DNA of 64,000 bases from Congeria kusceri (GCA_027627225.1 CM051027.1:42779618-42843617); one strand, 5' to 3'. Shown: positions 1 through 11,876, counted from the stretch's first letter. The notes: generated by a model not told the origin, from the letters alone. Program-made: numbers and translations.

Positions 1-150
1 ACTCTTCAGTAACCACTGCCACAAACTCCTCGCATGGTAGCTACTGCCACCACGACAAACCCCTCGCAGCGGTTACTTCCCCCTTGGTACTATTCAGTAA
101 CCACTGATCGCCGTATGCATATATATTTCATCAGAATTTCATTAGTACCA
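1..150. repeat. Short duplicated motif at window start
   Basis: The word TTCAGTAACCACTG occurs at about 5 and again at about 94. The text between them is a degraded second pair (AACTCCTCGCA near 25, AACCCCTCGCA near 57). It is probably the edge of an interspersed repeat truncated by the window. No coding content. Confidence 0.35.
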
Positions 151-153
151 GTT

Positions 154-332
154 GGCTGTCCGGCTAGCGCAGTGGTTCGTACACTCGCTTCTCACCTATA
201 GGCGTCCCGGGTTCGCTTTCTTATCCCGGCGCATGTGAGTTTGGTTGGTGGACAGGTGGGGTTTCCTCCGGGTACTCCGGTTTCCCGCCACAGCGCAAGA
301 CCACATCAAAATTAAAATATCTTTCAGTAAAC
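154..332 (+). repeat. tRNA-derived SINE
   Basis: The head contains a pol III A-box-like motif (TAGCGCAGTGG) at about 166 and a degenerate B-box-like motif (GGGTTCGC) at about 209. It is followed by a GT- and C-rich body with the stretch GTTTCCTCCGGGTACTCCGG and the words CACAGCGCAAGACCACA. A tRNA-like head followed by an unrelated body is the layout of tRNA-derived SINEs. It is not a functional tRNA, because the arms do not pair as a cloverleaf and the B box is altered. The 3' end is placed where the body gives way to AT-rich DNA, so it is approximate. Confidence 0.6.
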
Positions 333-559
333 ATAAATAGCTGGAAATTGCAGCTATGATTCAAAATTCGTCCCATTTTTCGTGAGTCTCTAGTAAGTTA
401 ATTAGGTAGGAGTGTTGGGACACACTCCGGGTCCTCACATAATGCAGCCTTAGGCGCGGAAGGACCTCATAAACTTCGAAATACACACATTAGCACCAGT
501 TACGGTGAATCTCATTAGAATCAAATCCTAACATTGTTAGGATCTCAAGACATCGTATA

Positions 560-940
560 ATAGGTCACGTTCAAATGACCTTCCGAACAATAAAAAATCA
601 GCTATTCTGCGCCCAATGAAATTGCCTTTTGCAAAGCAATGTTTGGCCACGGTTTTTGAAAAGTGATGCATTTCCAGCTGATCCTCGGGAATAAATCATT
701 TACAGTTAATTTTCACGGGGATAACAACGGATATAGTGGTACCTTAGGCGAGTAAACATGCAAAATTCATTTCGTGCATAGTATTTGGGGTTAATATCTG
801 AAGTTATACCGCGAGATTTTGAAGGCAACATTTAGATTGGTTCCTTAAAAGGCATCTGAACGTGACCCCTAATGCGAAGTCATCAGATCCAGTCAGCGGA
901 TAATATAGTAGAGCTAGCGTCAGACTAGAGATGATTTCAA
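560..940 (+). repeat. Inverted-repeat element with TCACGTTCA ends
   Basis: GGTCACGTTCAAATGACCTT near 565 is matched in inverse orientation by GGCATCTGAACGTGACCC near 850, which gives terminal inverted repeats around a roughly 300 bp body. The stretch 720-935 has a second copy in reverse orientation at 60968-61150, including the words ATATAGTGGTACCTTAGGCG and CAGATCCAGTCAGCGGATAA. Similarity extends past the inverted repeats, so the true element ends may be wider. No open frame. It is probably a non-autonomous DNA transposon; superfamily not assigned. Confidence 0.55.
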
Positions 941-1411
941 TGAGATTGCAGTTACGGTAAGTGGGGTTACTGTGCTCCCCAATTGTGAAAAGTGGGGAAA
1001 CATTACGAATTTCGACGCTTATATGCCGATTGCCTATACGAAAGATTCAGGGGTTCAAGAAAGTTTTACACCAAAGCTTTTCGACTTCTCATTTTAACGA
1101 ACACTGCTTATTAAACTTTATAAATTGTCAAAAAAGGCAGAAATAATAAGCCGTTCTATTCGTAAACAGCCAAAAAACTGCGCCTAATGATTATGTCAAA
1201 TCTAGAAGAAAAATTTAACCTTCCACAAATCCTGTGTAAAATATTGAAAAATCAACGGAAATCCGCAATTGTTGGTACCAGTTAGTTTTGTCCTCACTTA
1301 CAGTATACCAGTTAGTAGGGCCTACCGTACGATCTACCCCCTGCTTAGACAAAGAAGGAAATCAAGTATTGGTTATTCTGCAAAAATTACGGGCGGAGCT
1401 TAATGTGTTGA

Positions 1412-2479
1412 AAGCGAGGTAAACTATTTCCAAACGAACATTGGGTATATGATGACAAGCCTATCGAAGTGGTTAATGATTTTAACTACCTAGGTACTGT
1501 GTTCAATTATACGGGTAACTTCAGTCTTAACCAGGAATACCTGGCCGGAAAAGCTATAAAGGCATTACATGTTTTACTTAATAATTGTAAACGTTATCAA
1601 TTGAAGCCCAAATTGTTATGTCAATTTTTTGATGCTTTTGTTGGGTCGATTTTAGGATATGCTTCAGAGGTATGGGGGAATTCAAAGTCGAAAGATATAG
1701 AACTAATTCATCTTAAATTTTGTAAACAAATTCTTCAAATTAAAACAAATGCATCATCTGTTGGTGTTTATGGCGAATTGGGCCGTTACCCTTTGTATAT
1801 TTCAAGATATGTTAAAATTATAAAATATTGGTGTAAATTATTACACACTGATAATATTATATTGAAAACAGTATACCACCAAGCCCTTCTAGATTGTGAG
1901 AAAGGGTTACCAAATTGGGTTTCCAATGTAAAAAAATTGTTAAATGATCACGGTTTTTCATATGTTTTTGACAAGTGTGCAAATGTTGATGTTACTTCGT
2001 TTCTTCCGATGTTTAAACAGCGTGTTATTGAAGTATTTATACAACAATGGTCAGTGGGGATAGAAAGAAATGCCGCACTCGAAAACTATAAACATATTAA
2101 ACACAGATTTGAATATGAAACTTATCTTCATACCTTACCACATAATCTAAGATGCTTCTTCACGAGGCTTAGACTGTCAGAACATCCCCTCCGAATTCAA
2201 ACAGGCCGGTATAGTAGGAATAGAATTGACAGAAATCAACGTTTTTGCTTATTATGCAATAAAAATGATATTGAAGACGAATATCATTTTATGTGTATAT
2301 GCCCTTTATTCGAAGATTTAAGAAAGAAATTTTTATCCCGTTATTATTTTAAGAAACCTTCAATGTTTAAATTTCTTGAATTAATCAATACGCAAAATAG
2401 AACTGTATTGCTTAATGTTGCTAGATTTTTAAAGCAGGCGTTGGCTCTTAGAAATTCCACGCTATTAGCTATTCATTGA
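1412..2479 (+). pseudogene. LINE-1: C-terminal part of a non-LTR retrotransposon RT polyprotein
   Basis: A 355-codon open frame has no valid start of its own; the first ATG is at 1469 and the frame is open from 1412. It begins just after the RT palm region. The NEHW...NDFNYLGTVF segment is the conserved block that follows the catalytic core in many non-LTR RTs, then come a SILGYASEVWG segment and a C-terminal zinc knuckle, CLLC...H...C, at residues about 260-280 counted from the ATG. The endonuclease and the catalytic RT motifs are missing, so this is a 5'-truncated insertion, as usual for LINEs. An AATAAA lies at 2627 and the element ends in a TTCTG microsatellite. The same arrangement occurs in LINE-5 on the minus strand. 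Clade not assigned. The long intact frame suggests a fairly young copy. Confidence 0.85.
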
Positions 2480-2632
2480 TTTTGTTCACCCTTTCTTTTT
2501 TTCTTATTTTCTCAAAAGACTGTATTGTATGGTATCTACTTTCTAAGCCTTTTAACTTATTATGTGACATATAATTGTTTATTTGTACTGAATTTGCTTT
2601 GACGATGTACTTTTGTGCAAGTCACCAATAAA

Positions 2633-2662
2633 AGTTCTGTTCTGTTCTGTTCTGTTCTGTTG
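2633..2662 (+). repeat. (TTCTG)n microsatellite tail of LINE-1
   Basis: Six tandem copies of a 5-bp unit lie directly after the AATAAA at 2627. Its position at the 3' end of the LINE frame suggests it is the element's own microsatellite tail, a known alternative to poly(A) in several non-LTR clades. Confidence 0.8.
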
Positions 2663-2927
2663 AAAATAAAGTTCCAGAGAATTCTTAAACGCGCTCTAGC
2701 AAATTTACCATTTCTGTATAATGTATTGAAACAAAAACCACATATTTGATGATACATTTTATGATTACATTTACACAAAACGTAAACGTTATGAACATTG
2801 TATTTTATTTGTGTTTGTTAGCATTACTTTCACTGGACATAGTATCACTACAATGACGTTATATTAGTTCTTTGACTTTAATAAACGAATTTGATGTCAT
2901 TCGCTCAATCTTTATCAATGAAGCTGA

Positions 2928-2965
2928 CGTCATATTGCTGTATTATGATTCATTGACGTCACTGA
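2928..2965. promoter_or_regulatory. Two TGACGTCA-type (CRE-like) palindromes
   Basis: TGACGTCA at 2932 and TTGACGTCAC at 2955 lie 24 bp apart just upstream of the LINE-2 fragment. A third TGACGTCA is at 62713. The octamer is the consensus CREB/ATF site, but no transcript is evident next to it. Function is unproven. Confidence 0.2.
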
Positions 2966-5900
2966 AACGCATTTATTTTGGAAAATAAACAATTCGTTGT
3001 TAAATGATGTTGAATATTGTTCGCAAATTGAACAACTCATTGACGAATGCAGTAATTTGAACATTTCAAGCCATGCCACGATATGGGAAATTTGTAAATT
3101 TGAAATTAAACAAACATCTTTACGTTATTCGAAAACAAAATCACGCCAGCGCCGCAATGCATTACAGTTGCTTGAAGAACAACTTAATCAGTTAGTTACT
3201 AATAATAAGAATACTGCATCAGAAAAGGCAAATATTTTATAATTAAAACATGAAATAGAAAAAATGTACACATTTAAAGCAAACGGAGCTCGTATAAGAT
3301 CAAGGGTTCAATTTGTAGAAGAAGGAGAACGCAACACTAAATATTTTCTTAGTGTTGAAAAGTCAAGCAAAATAGGAAAACAATTTCATGTCTACGTGTC
3401 GAAAATAAAAGGTTAACTAATATTAAAGATATTCTTAAAGAAGAGGTTGTATTTTACGAGACACTTTATAAGTCAAATTCAATTGATAATCAAAAGGTCC
3501 AGTCTTACTTAAATGAAACACATTTTGAAACAATTTTATCAGAAAATGAAGCACAATTATGCGAAGGCGCAATTTCTTTAACAGAACTAAGCGATGCTTT
3601 AAATTCAATGAAGTCTAATAAAAGTCCTGGGCTAGACGGGCTATGAGTCGAATTTTATAGAAAGTGTTGGACAAAATTATCTCCATTGTTGTTAAATTGT
3701 ATTATAGAATGCGAACAAAATGGTGAATTATCTAGAAGTCAAAAACAATGTATTTTTTCTTTACTATACAAAAAGGGAGATCCTGATAATCTTGAAAATT
3801 GTCGTCCCATTTCGCTTTTGAATATCGACTATAAAATATTAGCAAAACTCCTGGCAACAAGGCTACAAAATGAACTACCAAAACTTATAAGTTTAGATCA
3901 ACAAGGATTCATAAAAAATAGATTTATCAGTTGTAATATTCGCCAAATACAGGATATTATTGACCATGCTGAAATATTTGATATAGATGGCGCAATTTTA
4001 TTCCTCGATTTCGAAAAGGCTTTTGATACTGTTGAATGGGTCTTAATGATTTAAACTTTACATAAATATGGCTTTAAAACCGATTTTATTAACTGGGTGA
4101 AAATTTTGTACACAAAAATAAGCTCCTCCGTTATGAACAATGGATCGAAATCAAATTTCTTTAAGATATCAAGAGGCATCCGACAAGGATGTCCCCCTTC
4201 AGCTCTATCGTTTATCATAATTGCAGAAGTTTTAGCCAATAATATAAGATCAAATAACGAGATTGAAGGGGTAAACATCAAATGTGATCAATTTAATGCT
4301 AATATTAAACTAACCCAACTTGCAGATGACACAACACTATTTTAAAAAAACATCAACGAAATACCGAAAGCTTTGAATATTATTGACACATTTGGGGCCA
4401 TATCCGGTTTGTAATTAAATAAACATAAAACAGAAGGTATTCTGATTGGCAATTCTAAAATTACTTCTGACACAAAAATACATGATATAACTTTCAAACC
4501 AATTGTAAAATCTCTAGGAACCTATTTTGGAATAAATCAAAACCAATGCGAAATACTAAACTGGAAAAGCAAAATTGAGACTTGTCAAAAAATAATTAAT
4601 GATTGGAACAAACGCAAGCTCACATTCTTTGGAAAAATAAGAGTTATAAAAGCGATACTTTTACCCAAATTATCATATCTTATACAATCAATAAGCATAC
4701 CCAAACGGTTTATTAGCGAAATAAATTCAATGCTTTTTAAATTCTTATGGAGTAACAGAAGCGAAAACATTAAACGTAATATGCTGATTGGAAATAAGCT
4801 TGAAGGTGGGTTAGAAAAGCCGGATATTGAAATATATTCGAAAACATTAAAAATAAAATGGGTTAAATTATTGTGTTCAAAGGGTGATGCCAACTGGAAA
4901 ATTATCCCCAGATATTATCTTAGTCAATATGGAAAAGATAATCTGATCTTTAAAATGAACATCGATTCATGGAAATCTCTACCTAGAGTAAAACATAAAA
5001 TACCACCTTTTTACAAGGAAATTGTTGAGATATATATATAATTCAACAATATCAAATCTACTTTGAAACCTACAACTCTTTTCAATATAAGAACACAAAT
5101 TCTCTGGGGAAACAAATTCATAAAGAACAACGGTAAATGCCTTATTTTTGAAAATTGGGTTAATTCGAATATATTGTATGTGAATGACATTATCGATAAT
5201 ATGGGTAAAATAGCTGACACAATCGTGCGACCAAAACTAAGCAATAAACAAAATTGGATTTCAGAAATAAATCTATTACGTTCCGCTATTCCATCACAAT
5301 ATACTCAAATCAGAGGACTCTAGAGCGTCCAACGTTAAAACCTTGACCAAATGCCAATTTGGAAAAAACATTGACATCTCTACGCTAAGTAAAAAGGAAA
5401 TTCGAAACACACTGTTACAGAAACATTCTAAACCACGGTATTTACATTCCTATTGGGAAACCAACTTAAGATCGAACATTAAATGGCACTCTGTTTACAA
5501 CATATTACATAATGTCATTGTTAACACAAAAGTCAAACAATTAAGATACAAAATGATACATAGAACTATACCGACAAATGAAAATCTTTTCAAATGGAAA
5601 ATAATTAACTCCCCATGTTGTTTATGCTGTGGAGATATAGAAACTTTTGAACATTTTTTCATAGAATGTCCTTATGTTGACCCATTTTGGAAGAATATTA
5701 ATGCCATATTTAGAAAGATAGGAATTACTATACCACTGAATACTGTTCATAACATAACAATTGGTTTCAAAGTTGATTGTGATGGTTATAAAGATGTAAA
5801 CGTTGTTTTGAGTCATGTTTATTATACCATTTATAAATGTTATATGATCAGTGATAGAAGAATACATCATATCAATATTATGGAAACACTTCTTCAAGAT

Positions 5901-5990
5901 ATGTTAACATTGATTATTTTTATTTCCCTTACCGTTTGACAAACAATTTTTGTTATCCAAATTTGTTAATTTAATGCGATCAAACATTTA
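2965..5990 (+). pseudogene. LINE-2: L1/Tx1-like reverse transcriptase, degenerate
   Basis: It starts inside the linker after the endonuclease (WKINNSLLNDVEY near 2980), so it is 5' truncated. The RT follows in pieces: KSNKSPGLDG near 3612, RPISLLNIDYKILAK near 3802, motif A FLDFEKAFD near 4003, RGIRQGCPPS near 4180 and motif C LADDTTLF near 4318. The downstream WNKRKLTFFGKIRVIK thumb and connection block is near 4605, and a C-terminal CCLCC...H...C knuckle is near 5615. Stops interrupt the frame at about 3645, 4052, 4343, 4412, 5039 and 5321, so the protein cannot be made. The ADDTTLF form of motif C and the overall order fit the L1/Tx1 group. LINE-3 and LINE-4 are relatives. Confidence 0.85.
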
Positions 5991-6655
5991 ACATTTTATG
6001 TATTTTTTCCTTTTCCGACAGACAACAATCCATTTCGTTTTTGCCGGAGTGTTATCTAAACGTCGGGTATATTTAGCTTACGCCTTACACATCACAGTAC
6101 ACTACATTGATAATGTAGTTTTACATGTTTAAATGATGTATGGTGTTTTTTTTCTTCTTCCTATTTGGTTTGGTCGTCTCTTTTTCTCTCGTTGCAATGA
6201 CTTAGTAATGACTTTGTAATATAAACACTATAAATCTATATATTATTAACACTACAATACACGTTCTGTTGACAAACATATTAGTGTTACGGCATAAAAC
6301 AAAAGTTAAGAATTAACAGATTCTTTGCACTCATAAATCATTGTTTAAAGAATAACCTTTAATAACATTTAAAAGGAGTATCCTCCATTTACCACTTTTA
6401 AAATTTCGAATAAATATAAATATAATTATGTTTTTTTTTAACAGTTAACATTACATTGTTTTATACACACTGTATTGATTAATATAATGAATGTTTGATA
6501 ATTGTGTAACTTGTGTTGCCATGAATTGTCATTATTATTGTATTTTTTGGGGTCTGTTTATATGCTTACATGCTTTTGTCTTGATATGTCATTTATGTCA
6601 AGATATGTTATATTTTATTACAAATAAATATGAAAACATCAAAAAAAAAGAAAAA
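2965..6655 (+). mobile_element. LINE-2 retrotransposon, 5'-truncated
   Basis: The element body includes the RT remnant and about 700 bp of AT-rich 3' untranslated sequence. The 3' end is set at an AATAAA near 6626 followed by a nearly pure A tract (6640-6660). The poly(A)-like tail after a polyadenylation signal supports L1-type target-primed insertion. No clear target-site duplication was found by eye. Confidence 0.65.
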
Positions 6656-7470
6656 AAAAGAGAAGAAACGCACGCGTGAATGTACTTTGTAGAAGAAAGG
6701 GCGGGGTATAGATAAATATAGTTCTCATTCATTACTGTTTACAATACAGAAAAAAATAGATCGTGTTAGAATCGAAATAATATTTGTCTATGATAATTGT
6801 AATAGTTGTAGCATACTTCGACCAAATTATGTTAGTTAGTTATTTAACGAGCCCGGACGGCGAGGTTAAATAATTGTGCTACAAGCGTTTTATACTATAT
6901 TAATCTATCACATTGCAACCATCTCATAGGCTTTTTTCATAAACGTCACGTGATGTCTGACATGCTTGGCATGTGTCAAGCATTTGTGTCGATTCCCAAT
7001 GTCGAATGTGGAAGCTTATCTGCAATAAGTAGCGTGCGTATACATTAAAACTTAACTTCAAATTACAGCACACTACTTGTTGCACGATAAGCTTGCATAT
7101 TAGTATCCCGCCACCAATTTCTGTTCTAATGTCCAGGATATACATTTCTAATATTAAACTTATTATATTATTACTATTTTGTAAATAGATGTCACATATA
7201 AAATAAGTTAATGCATTTATTCCAATAGTTTTGATCTCATTTAGTTGTAATTTGGCAGTAGAATAATAGTAGTAATAGCAGTTTAAATTATCTTTGTTAG
7301 TAACCGTTATTATTTAGAGCCAATATTATGTTCACATGTCCCCGTGTTCACAAATTAACCGAGCACTATAACCAGTTTTCAGTTGCATTTATTTTATATT
7401 TACCAATTAAATAGCTGGTCCAATTATATTATCCAATGAAATGTGTCGGTTCGACACGGAGGTGACAAAT
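6656..7470. other. Unassigned AT-rich DNA
   Basis: No supported gene, tRNA or transposon motif seen. Small open frames here are short and low-complexity. Confidence 0.5.
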
Positions 7471-7800
7471 GGGCGCATTTTGTCTCATTCGGTTTTCTGT
7501 TATTTGTATTACGTTATTAAATGTATATTTTACATATATATTTGGCTTATTATTTCAGGTAAATATAACACTTTTCTTATATTTCTGTTTATGTTTACTT
7601 TTTATAAGTAACGGCTGTTGATTTGATATTTATTTTATTATATAATTTGATATTTGTATTTTATGTAATAAATGAATGTATTATATTTGCTCACCATATC
7701 AGTCGGAAATGCATTTTGTATCATTCTGTTTTCGGCTTTTTGTATTACGTGATTAAATATATATTTTATATATTATATATTTCGCCTATTATTTCAGTAT
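7471..7800 (+). repeat. Direct duplication of about 90 bp
   Basis: The 7471-7560 segment (GCATTTTGTCTCATTC ... TTATTTCAG) recurs at 7708-7798 with about 20% difference. Both copies share the TTTGTATTACGT core and end in TTATTTCAG. It is probably two copies of a short interspersed element or a local duplication. Confidence 0.6.
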
Positions 7801-7940
7801 CAAAGGTATTTTGTATGAAAACCATTTGGTTATAAAAGCCGTTTAGTTAACGAACCCATCACCATAATAAACAACGGCAACACTAATATGACAGTTATTG
7901 AATACCGTAAAACGAAGAAACTCTCTGAAATATGGTATAA

Positions 7941-8078
7941 GTTGTCGAATAACCCACGGTCAGGAGATATAGATGCGTGTTATCAAGCGATAGATGCGTG
8001 TTATCAAATCACTCGTGCTTCGCACTTGTACTTTAATTCCTACGCATCTATGCTCCTGACCGTAGGTTAATCGACAAC
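7941..8078. repeat. Inverted repeat, arms about 38 bp
   Basis: GTTGTCGAATAACCCACGGT at 7941 is the reverse complement, with few mismatches, of the segment ending at 8078 (ACCGTAGGTTAATCGACAAC). The pairing continues inward through the GATGCGT word. The left arm also contains a duplicated GATAGATGCGTGTTATCAA (7968 and 7989). It resembles a short foldback or MITE of about 140 bp; no target duplication resolved. Confidence 0.65.
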
Positions 8079-9049
8079 ACAATATGATAGAAAAATTTCT
8101 TAAACTACTTGGTATGACGATTAACAGATGGTATCATGAACCAGTGCTTAAATGTAATTTTAAAATGTTTTATGCTTTTGTTTTGTCATTTTATCTTCAG
8201 GACTATTTTCAACCTCATTACTTATGTAGAGTATTTAGAGAAAATGCAAAAAAAATGCTAGTGAAGTGTATTAGTATAGAGAGAGTGTCGTGATATGTAT
8301 AAAATCGCGTTTACTGATTCGTTGAGGTGTGTATAGTAATCTTTTTTAGAAAAAAAAAAACAACATAACCCCGGGGGTATTTGTCAACAAAAGTATCTCA
8401 CGGTTTAATATCTCCGGCGCCAGTTTCCACTCTGTTTCGTAATCGTGCAGTAATGAATTGCATATTGTTTTGTTTTTATACGCTGGCGAAATAATTAATT
8501 TGTAAATAAAAATAGATTAAGGCAAATAATGCAAGAAAAAACCTTTTTTCACCCCTTGTCATTCTGCCTGCGAAATCATATTGGTCCGTTCTATTACGAC
8601 CAATTCCAGACCCAGCAGAGACTGTTATTTTAGCATCAAACATTATTAATAAAATAATGATATGAATTGCGGTTTTTGAGCACCATGACCCTGAGCCTTC
8701 CAAGAGGCAGAGTCCGATCCGCACCTGGTTCTTGTTTAGAAAATAAATGTATTGGCCGTAAATACTCCTGGCTCCTAAAGAATCTAATATGCCCATTGTC
8801 GACGTGTCGGCTCGACCTTACGAGGCCCGCACGAGATGTTTGAAAACGGTCATTTATTAAAGATCATAAACATTAACTCGCACAGAAATGCACCTTTAAA
8901 TTATGAAACCAATAGTATCCTCACCGTTCGCATTCTACTGTTGAAATGTTATGGGGTTTGGTTAATTCTGACAACTTAATTCCATCTACCGCATGGAAAA
9001 CAACCACATCAAAATCTCAATATTACAGCGACGTTTTGGCTTCTGAGCA

Positions 9050-9955
9050 CTATCTACTGCTACTGCTAACTGCTAAGTTCACGTTTTTTTTTTGCTAACG
9101 CTATTGCTATCTACTGCTACTGACAACTTCACGTTTTTGCTACTGCTATTTACTGCTACTACCAACTTCACGTTTTTCCTACTGCTACTGCTATCTACTG
9201 CTACTGACAACTTCACGTTTGTGCTACTGCAATATACTGCTACTGCCAACTTCATGTTTTTGCTACTGCTACTAATATCTACTGCTACTGCCAACGTTTT
9301 TGCTACTGTTACTGTTATCTACTGCCACTGCTAACTTCACGTTTTTGCTACTACTACTGCTATCTACTGTTACTGCCAACTTCACGTTTTTGCTACTGCT
9401 ACTACTATCTACTGCTACTGCTAACTTCACGTTTTTCCTACTGCTACTGCTTACTACTTCTACTGCTAACTTCACGTTTTTGCTACTGCTAATGTTATCG
9501 TTATCTACTGCTACTGCCAACTTCACGTTTTTCCTACGGCTACTGCAATCTACTGCTACTGCCAACTTCACGTTTTAGCTACTGCTACTGCTATCTACTA
9601 CTACTGCTTTTTGCTTCTGCTACTGCAATCTCCTGCTACTGCCGACTTCACGTTTTTGCTACTGCTACTGCTACCTACTGCTACTGTTAACGTTTTATCT
9701 ACTGCTACTGCTAACTACTGCTACTGCTAACTTTACGTTTTTCCTACTGCTACTGCTATATTCTGCTACTGCCAACTTCACGTTTTAGCTACTGCTATCT
9801 TCTGCTACTGCTAACTTCACGTCTATGCTACTGCTACTGCCATCTACTGCTACTACCAACTTCACGTTTTGCTACTGCTACTGCTACCTACTGCTACTGC
9901 TAACTTCACGTTTAATCTACTGCTAACTACTGCTACTGCTAACTTCACGTTTTTA
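9050..9955 (+). repeat. Satellite array built on CTACTG, unit about 45 bp
   Basis: About 20 units of the pattern (CTACTG)2-3, ATCTACTGCTACTGC, CAACTTCACGTTTTT. The ACTTCACGTTT word recurs roughly every 43-48 bp. Unit length varies because the CTACTG run expands and contracts. Both strands have long open frames of Leu, Thr and Ala or of Val, Ala and Ser, but these come from the repeat and are not genes. Confidence 0.9.
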
Positions 9956-10383
9956 GACTGTGACGATAGCCGGAGTCTTTAGTACCTTAAATCGAAAGCT
10001 AGTATCGCTTTTTACATGGCAATTGCACAGTGACCTCCCCTGATTCTCTGCGTTCAATATCGTGGAACAGGGGAGATCACTTATAGCACCCTAATCAGAA
10101 CTGCGAAAGAATTTTTGCTATCAGTGGATTGGTCCACTAAATATTATCAATAAATTATTTCATGGATTAATTAGGATCTACGGTATTTCTTGTTCACTAT
10201 CCTATATCCTATGAATAGTAAACAAGAAATACCGTAGATCCTAATTAATCCATTGCGAACATATCCAAATTTACAAGTACATAACCTATGATGCCAATTC
10301 GGTATGTTTTATTGTGTGTGTACGAACTATAATTTATAACTTTTCAAGCCGCAGTCTTTCAGCGTTCAACGCTTTGATTGCGA
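9956..10383. other. Spacer between CTACTG arrays, with a 33-bp hairpin
   Basis: It begins AGACTGTGACGATAGCC and ends CAGTCTTTCAGCGTTCAACG. This resembles the terminal AGACTG...CAGTCT ends of the next element, so it may be a diverged relative. It contains the long hairpin listed separately. Not coding. Confidence 0.4.
10162..10253. repeat. Perfect 33-bp inverted repeat (hairpin)
   Basis: The left arm 10162-10194 begins ATGGATTAATTAGGATC and the right arm 10221-10253 is its exact reverse complement. The 26-nt loop continues to pair partly (CACTATCC / GAATAGT). A perfect 33-bp stem is unlikely by chance. It could be a foldback transposon end pair or a hairpin-forming transcript. Confidence 0.85.
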
Positions 10384-10426
10384 CTGGTACTGCTATCTAC
10401 TGCTACTCCCAAGTTCACGTTTTTAG
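10384..10426 (+). repeat. Single CTACTG satellite unit
   Basis: One unit (GTACTGCTATCTACTGCTAC followed by AAGTTCACGTTTTT) of the 9.0 kb array lies between two spacers. This shows that the array and the spacer element alternate. Confidence 0.75.
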
Positions 10427-11126
10427 ACTGTTGGCGGAAGCCAACGGTCTTTTCAGAGGGTAATTTCTAAAACCGGCATCGCGGAAAACTACTTCTTTTC
10501 TTTTCTTTGCAGGCTATTAGTCAGTAAATCGAAACCAAAAAGGGTCTTTCTTCAAAAGAGCAAAATGTCACACTTACATTTTAATTATATAAGATAATGT
10601 ATGTAATATGTATTATAATGTGTATATTATGTGACTTTTTTTTAACAATTCTCATTCTGAATATTTTGACAACAAATTACTGCAATTTATTAATTTTAAA
10701 CTGTACTATGGACATTCGAGAGCTTGCATCGTATGATCTATTTTGACTCAGTAGGCTAGGAACAAAGATCTATAAATAAATATGTTTATTTATAGATCTT
10801 TGGCTTAGAAGCACTAACAATCGGTGCGCCTTACTATTACGCTTCATCGGTTATTCTGGCCAGTGCAGATTGACTTGTTAACTGGCATGTATCTAATTCC
10901 GTTTGCATAAGATAATTAGCTAGAACAAAATGTTTTTTCGTTAATTACAAGTTAGTTTTTATTATGATGTCGTATACCATTTAATAAGAAGCCAAATTAC
11001 AAAGTTTAAAGGTGGGAAATTGAACTTCATTCAAACAAATGTTTCCTTTTAGCCAAAATGCACTCATAATTCATATGCTTTTAGTTTTCTTTTGTCGCCA
11101 ACAGTCTTTATATGCTGTCAGCGTTT
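10427..11126 (+). mobile_element. Inverted-repeat element (AGACTGTTGGCG ends), copy 1
   Basis: The ends read TAGACTGTTGGCGG at 10427 and TCGCCAACAGTCTTTA at 11096, which form terminal inverted repeats of about 14 bp. A second copy lies at 55503-56372, with long matches such as AAGATAATGTATGTAATATG and GAGAGCTTGCATCGTATGAT. The middle holds a 17-bp perfect hairpin (10764-10801) that is shortened in copy 2. No open frame for a transposase, so it is non-autonomous. It sits between two CTACTG arrays. Confidence 0.7.
10764..10801. repeat. 17-bp hairpin with TATG loop
   Basis: AAAGATCTATAAATAAA (10764-10780) pairs exactly with 10785-10801 across a 4-nt loop. In the paralogous element at 56020-56043 the stem is partly deleted. 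This fits the usual deletion of hairpins in replicated repeats. Confidence 0.8.
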
Positions 11127-11131
11127 TGATT

Positions 11132-11358
11132 CCTACTGCTACTGATATCTACAGCTACTGCCAACTTCACGTTTTTCCTACTGCTAATGCTATCAACTGC
11201 TACTGACAACTTCACGTTTTAGCTACTGCTACTACTCTCTACTGCTACTGTTAACTTCACGTTTTTGCTACTGCTACTGCTGTCTACTGCTACTGCCAAC
11301 TTCACGTTTTAGCTACTGCTACTGCTATCTACTGCTACTGCTAACTTCACGTTTTAGT
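11132..11358 (+). repeat. CTACTG satellite, third block
   Basis: Five units of the same ACTTCACGTTT-containing satellite as at 9.0 kb lie directly right of the inverted-repeat element. The array stops at 11358 (CACGTTTTAG). Confidence 0.85.
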
Positions 11359-11876
11359 TGTTCGCAGAAAAACTATAGGTACCGCTTCTAAAATCCGAAG
11401 GCTGTAATCGCTATGAGTTTAACTCATTTATTATTATGCGAAAGTAAGAAGTGTCATTTTGAAATATATCATGAACGTTTCCCAAATGCATCTATCGTTT
11501 TGATGAACAATATGTGATTCGAACATAATGTATTTAAAATAAACTCAAAAAAATCGGATAATTAACAGCTTTTAATGTAGGATGTCCAAAATTTTCTTAA
11601 CAGAAAAAAAAAGCCTTCCAATATATTTAAAATGTTCCTTTAAATGTTGTTTTATTGCAATTGACATATTTCATATCCATATATTAGATACAATGTTTAG
11701 TATGTTATTTGTTAACCAATTCAATGACATATAAAATGTATTCTTGAACAAGTGTTATTTTTTCAAATATTCTCTAATTTTTTAAGAACCTATTTTATAT
11801 AAAAACTTAATGAATTATAAGGTAATTAACCTAACTTAAAGTAAGATATAGTAATTTCTAAGAAAGTTTCAGAATA

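Noticed and set aside
8476..8796. 106-codon minus-strand frame
   Set aside because: No motif and no splice or polyadenylation context. Length is possible by chance in a 64 kb window.
9079..9578. Long open frames on both strands
   Set aside because: They are translations of the CTACTG satellite (Leu/Thr on one strand, Val/Ala/Ser on the other).
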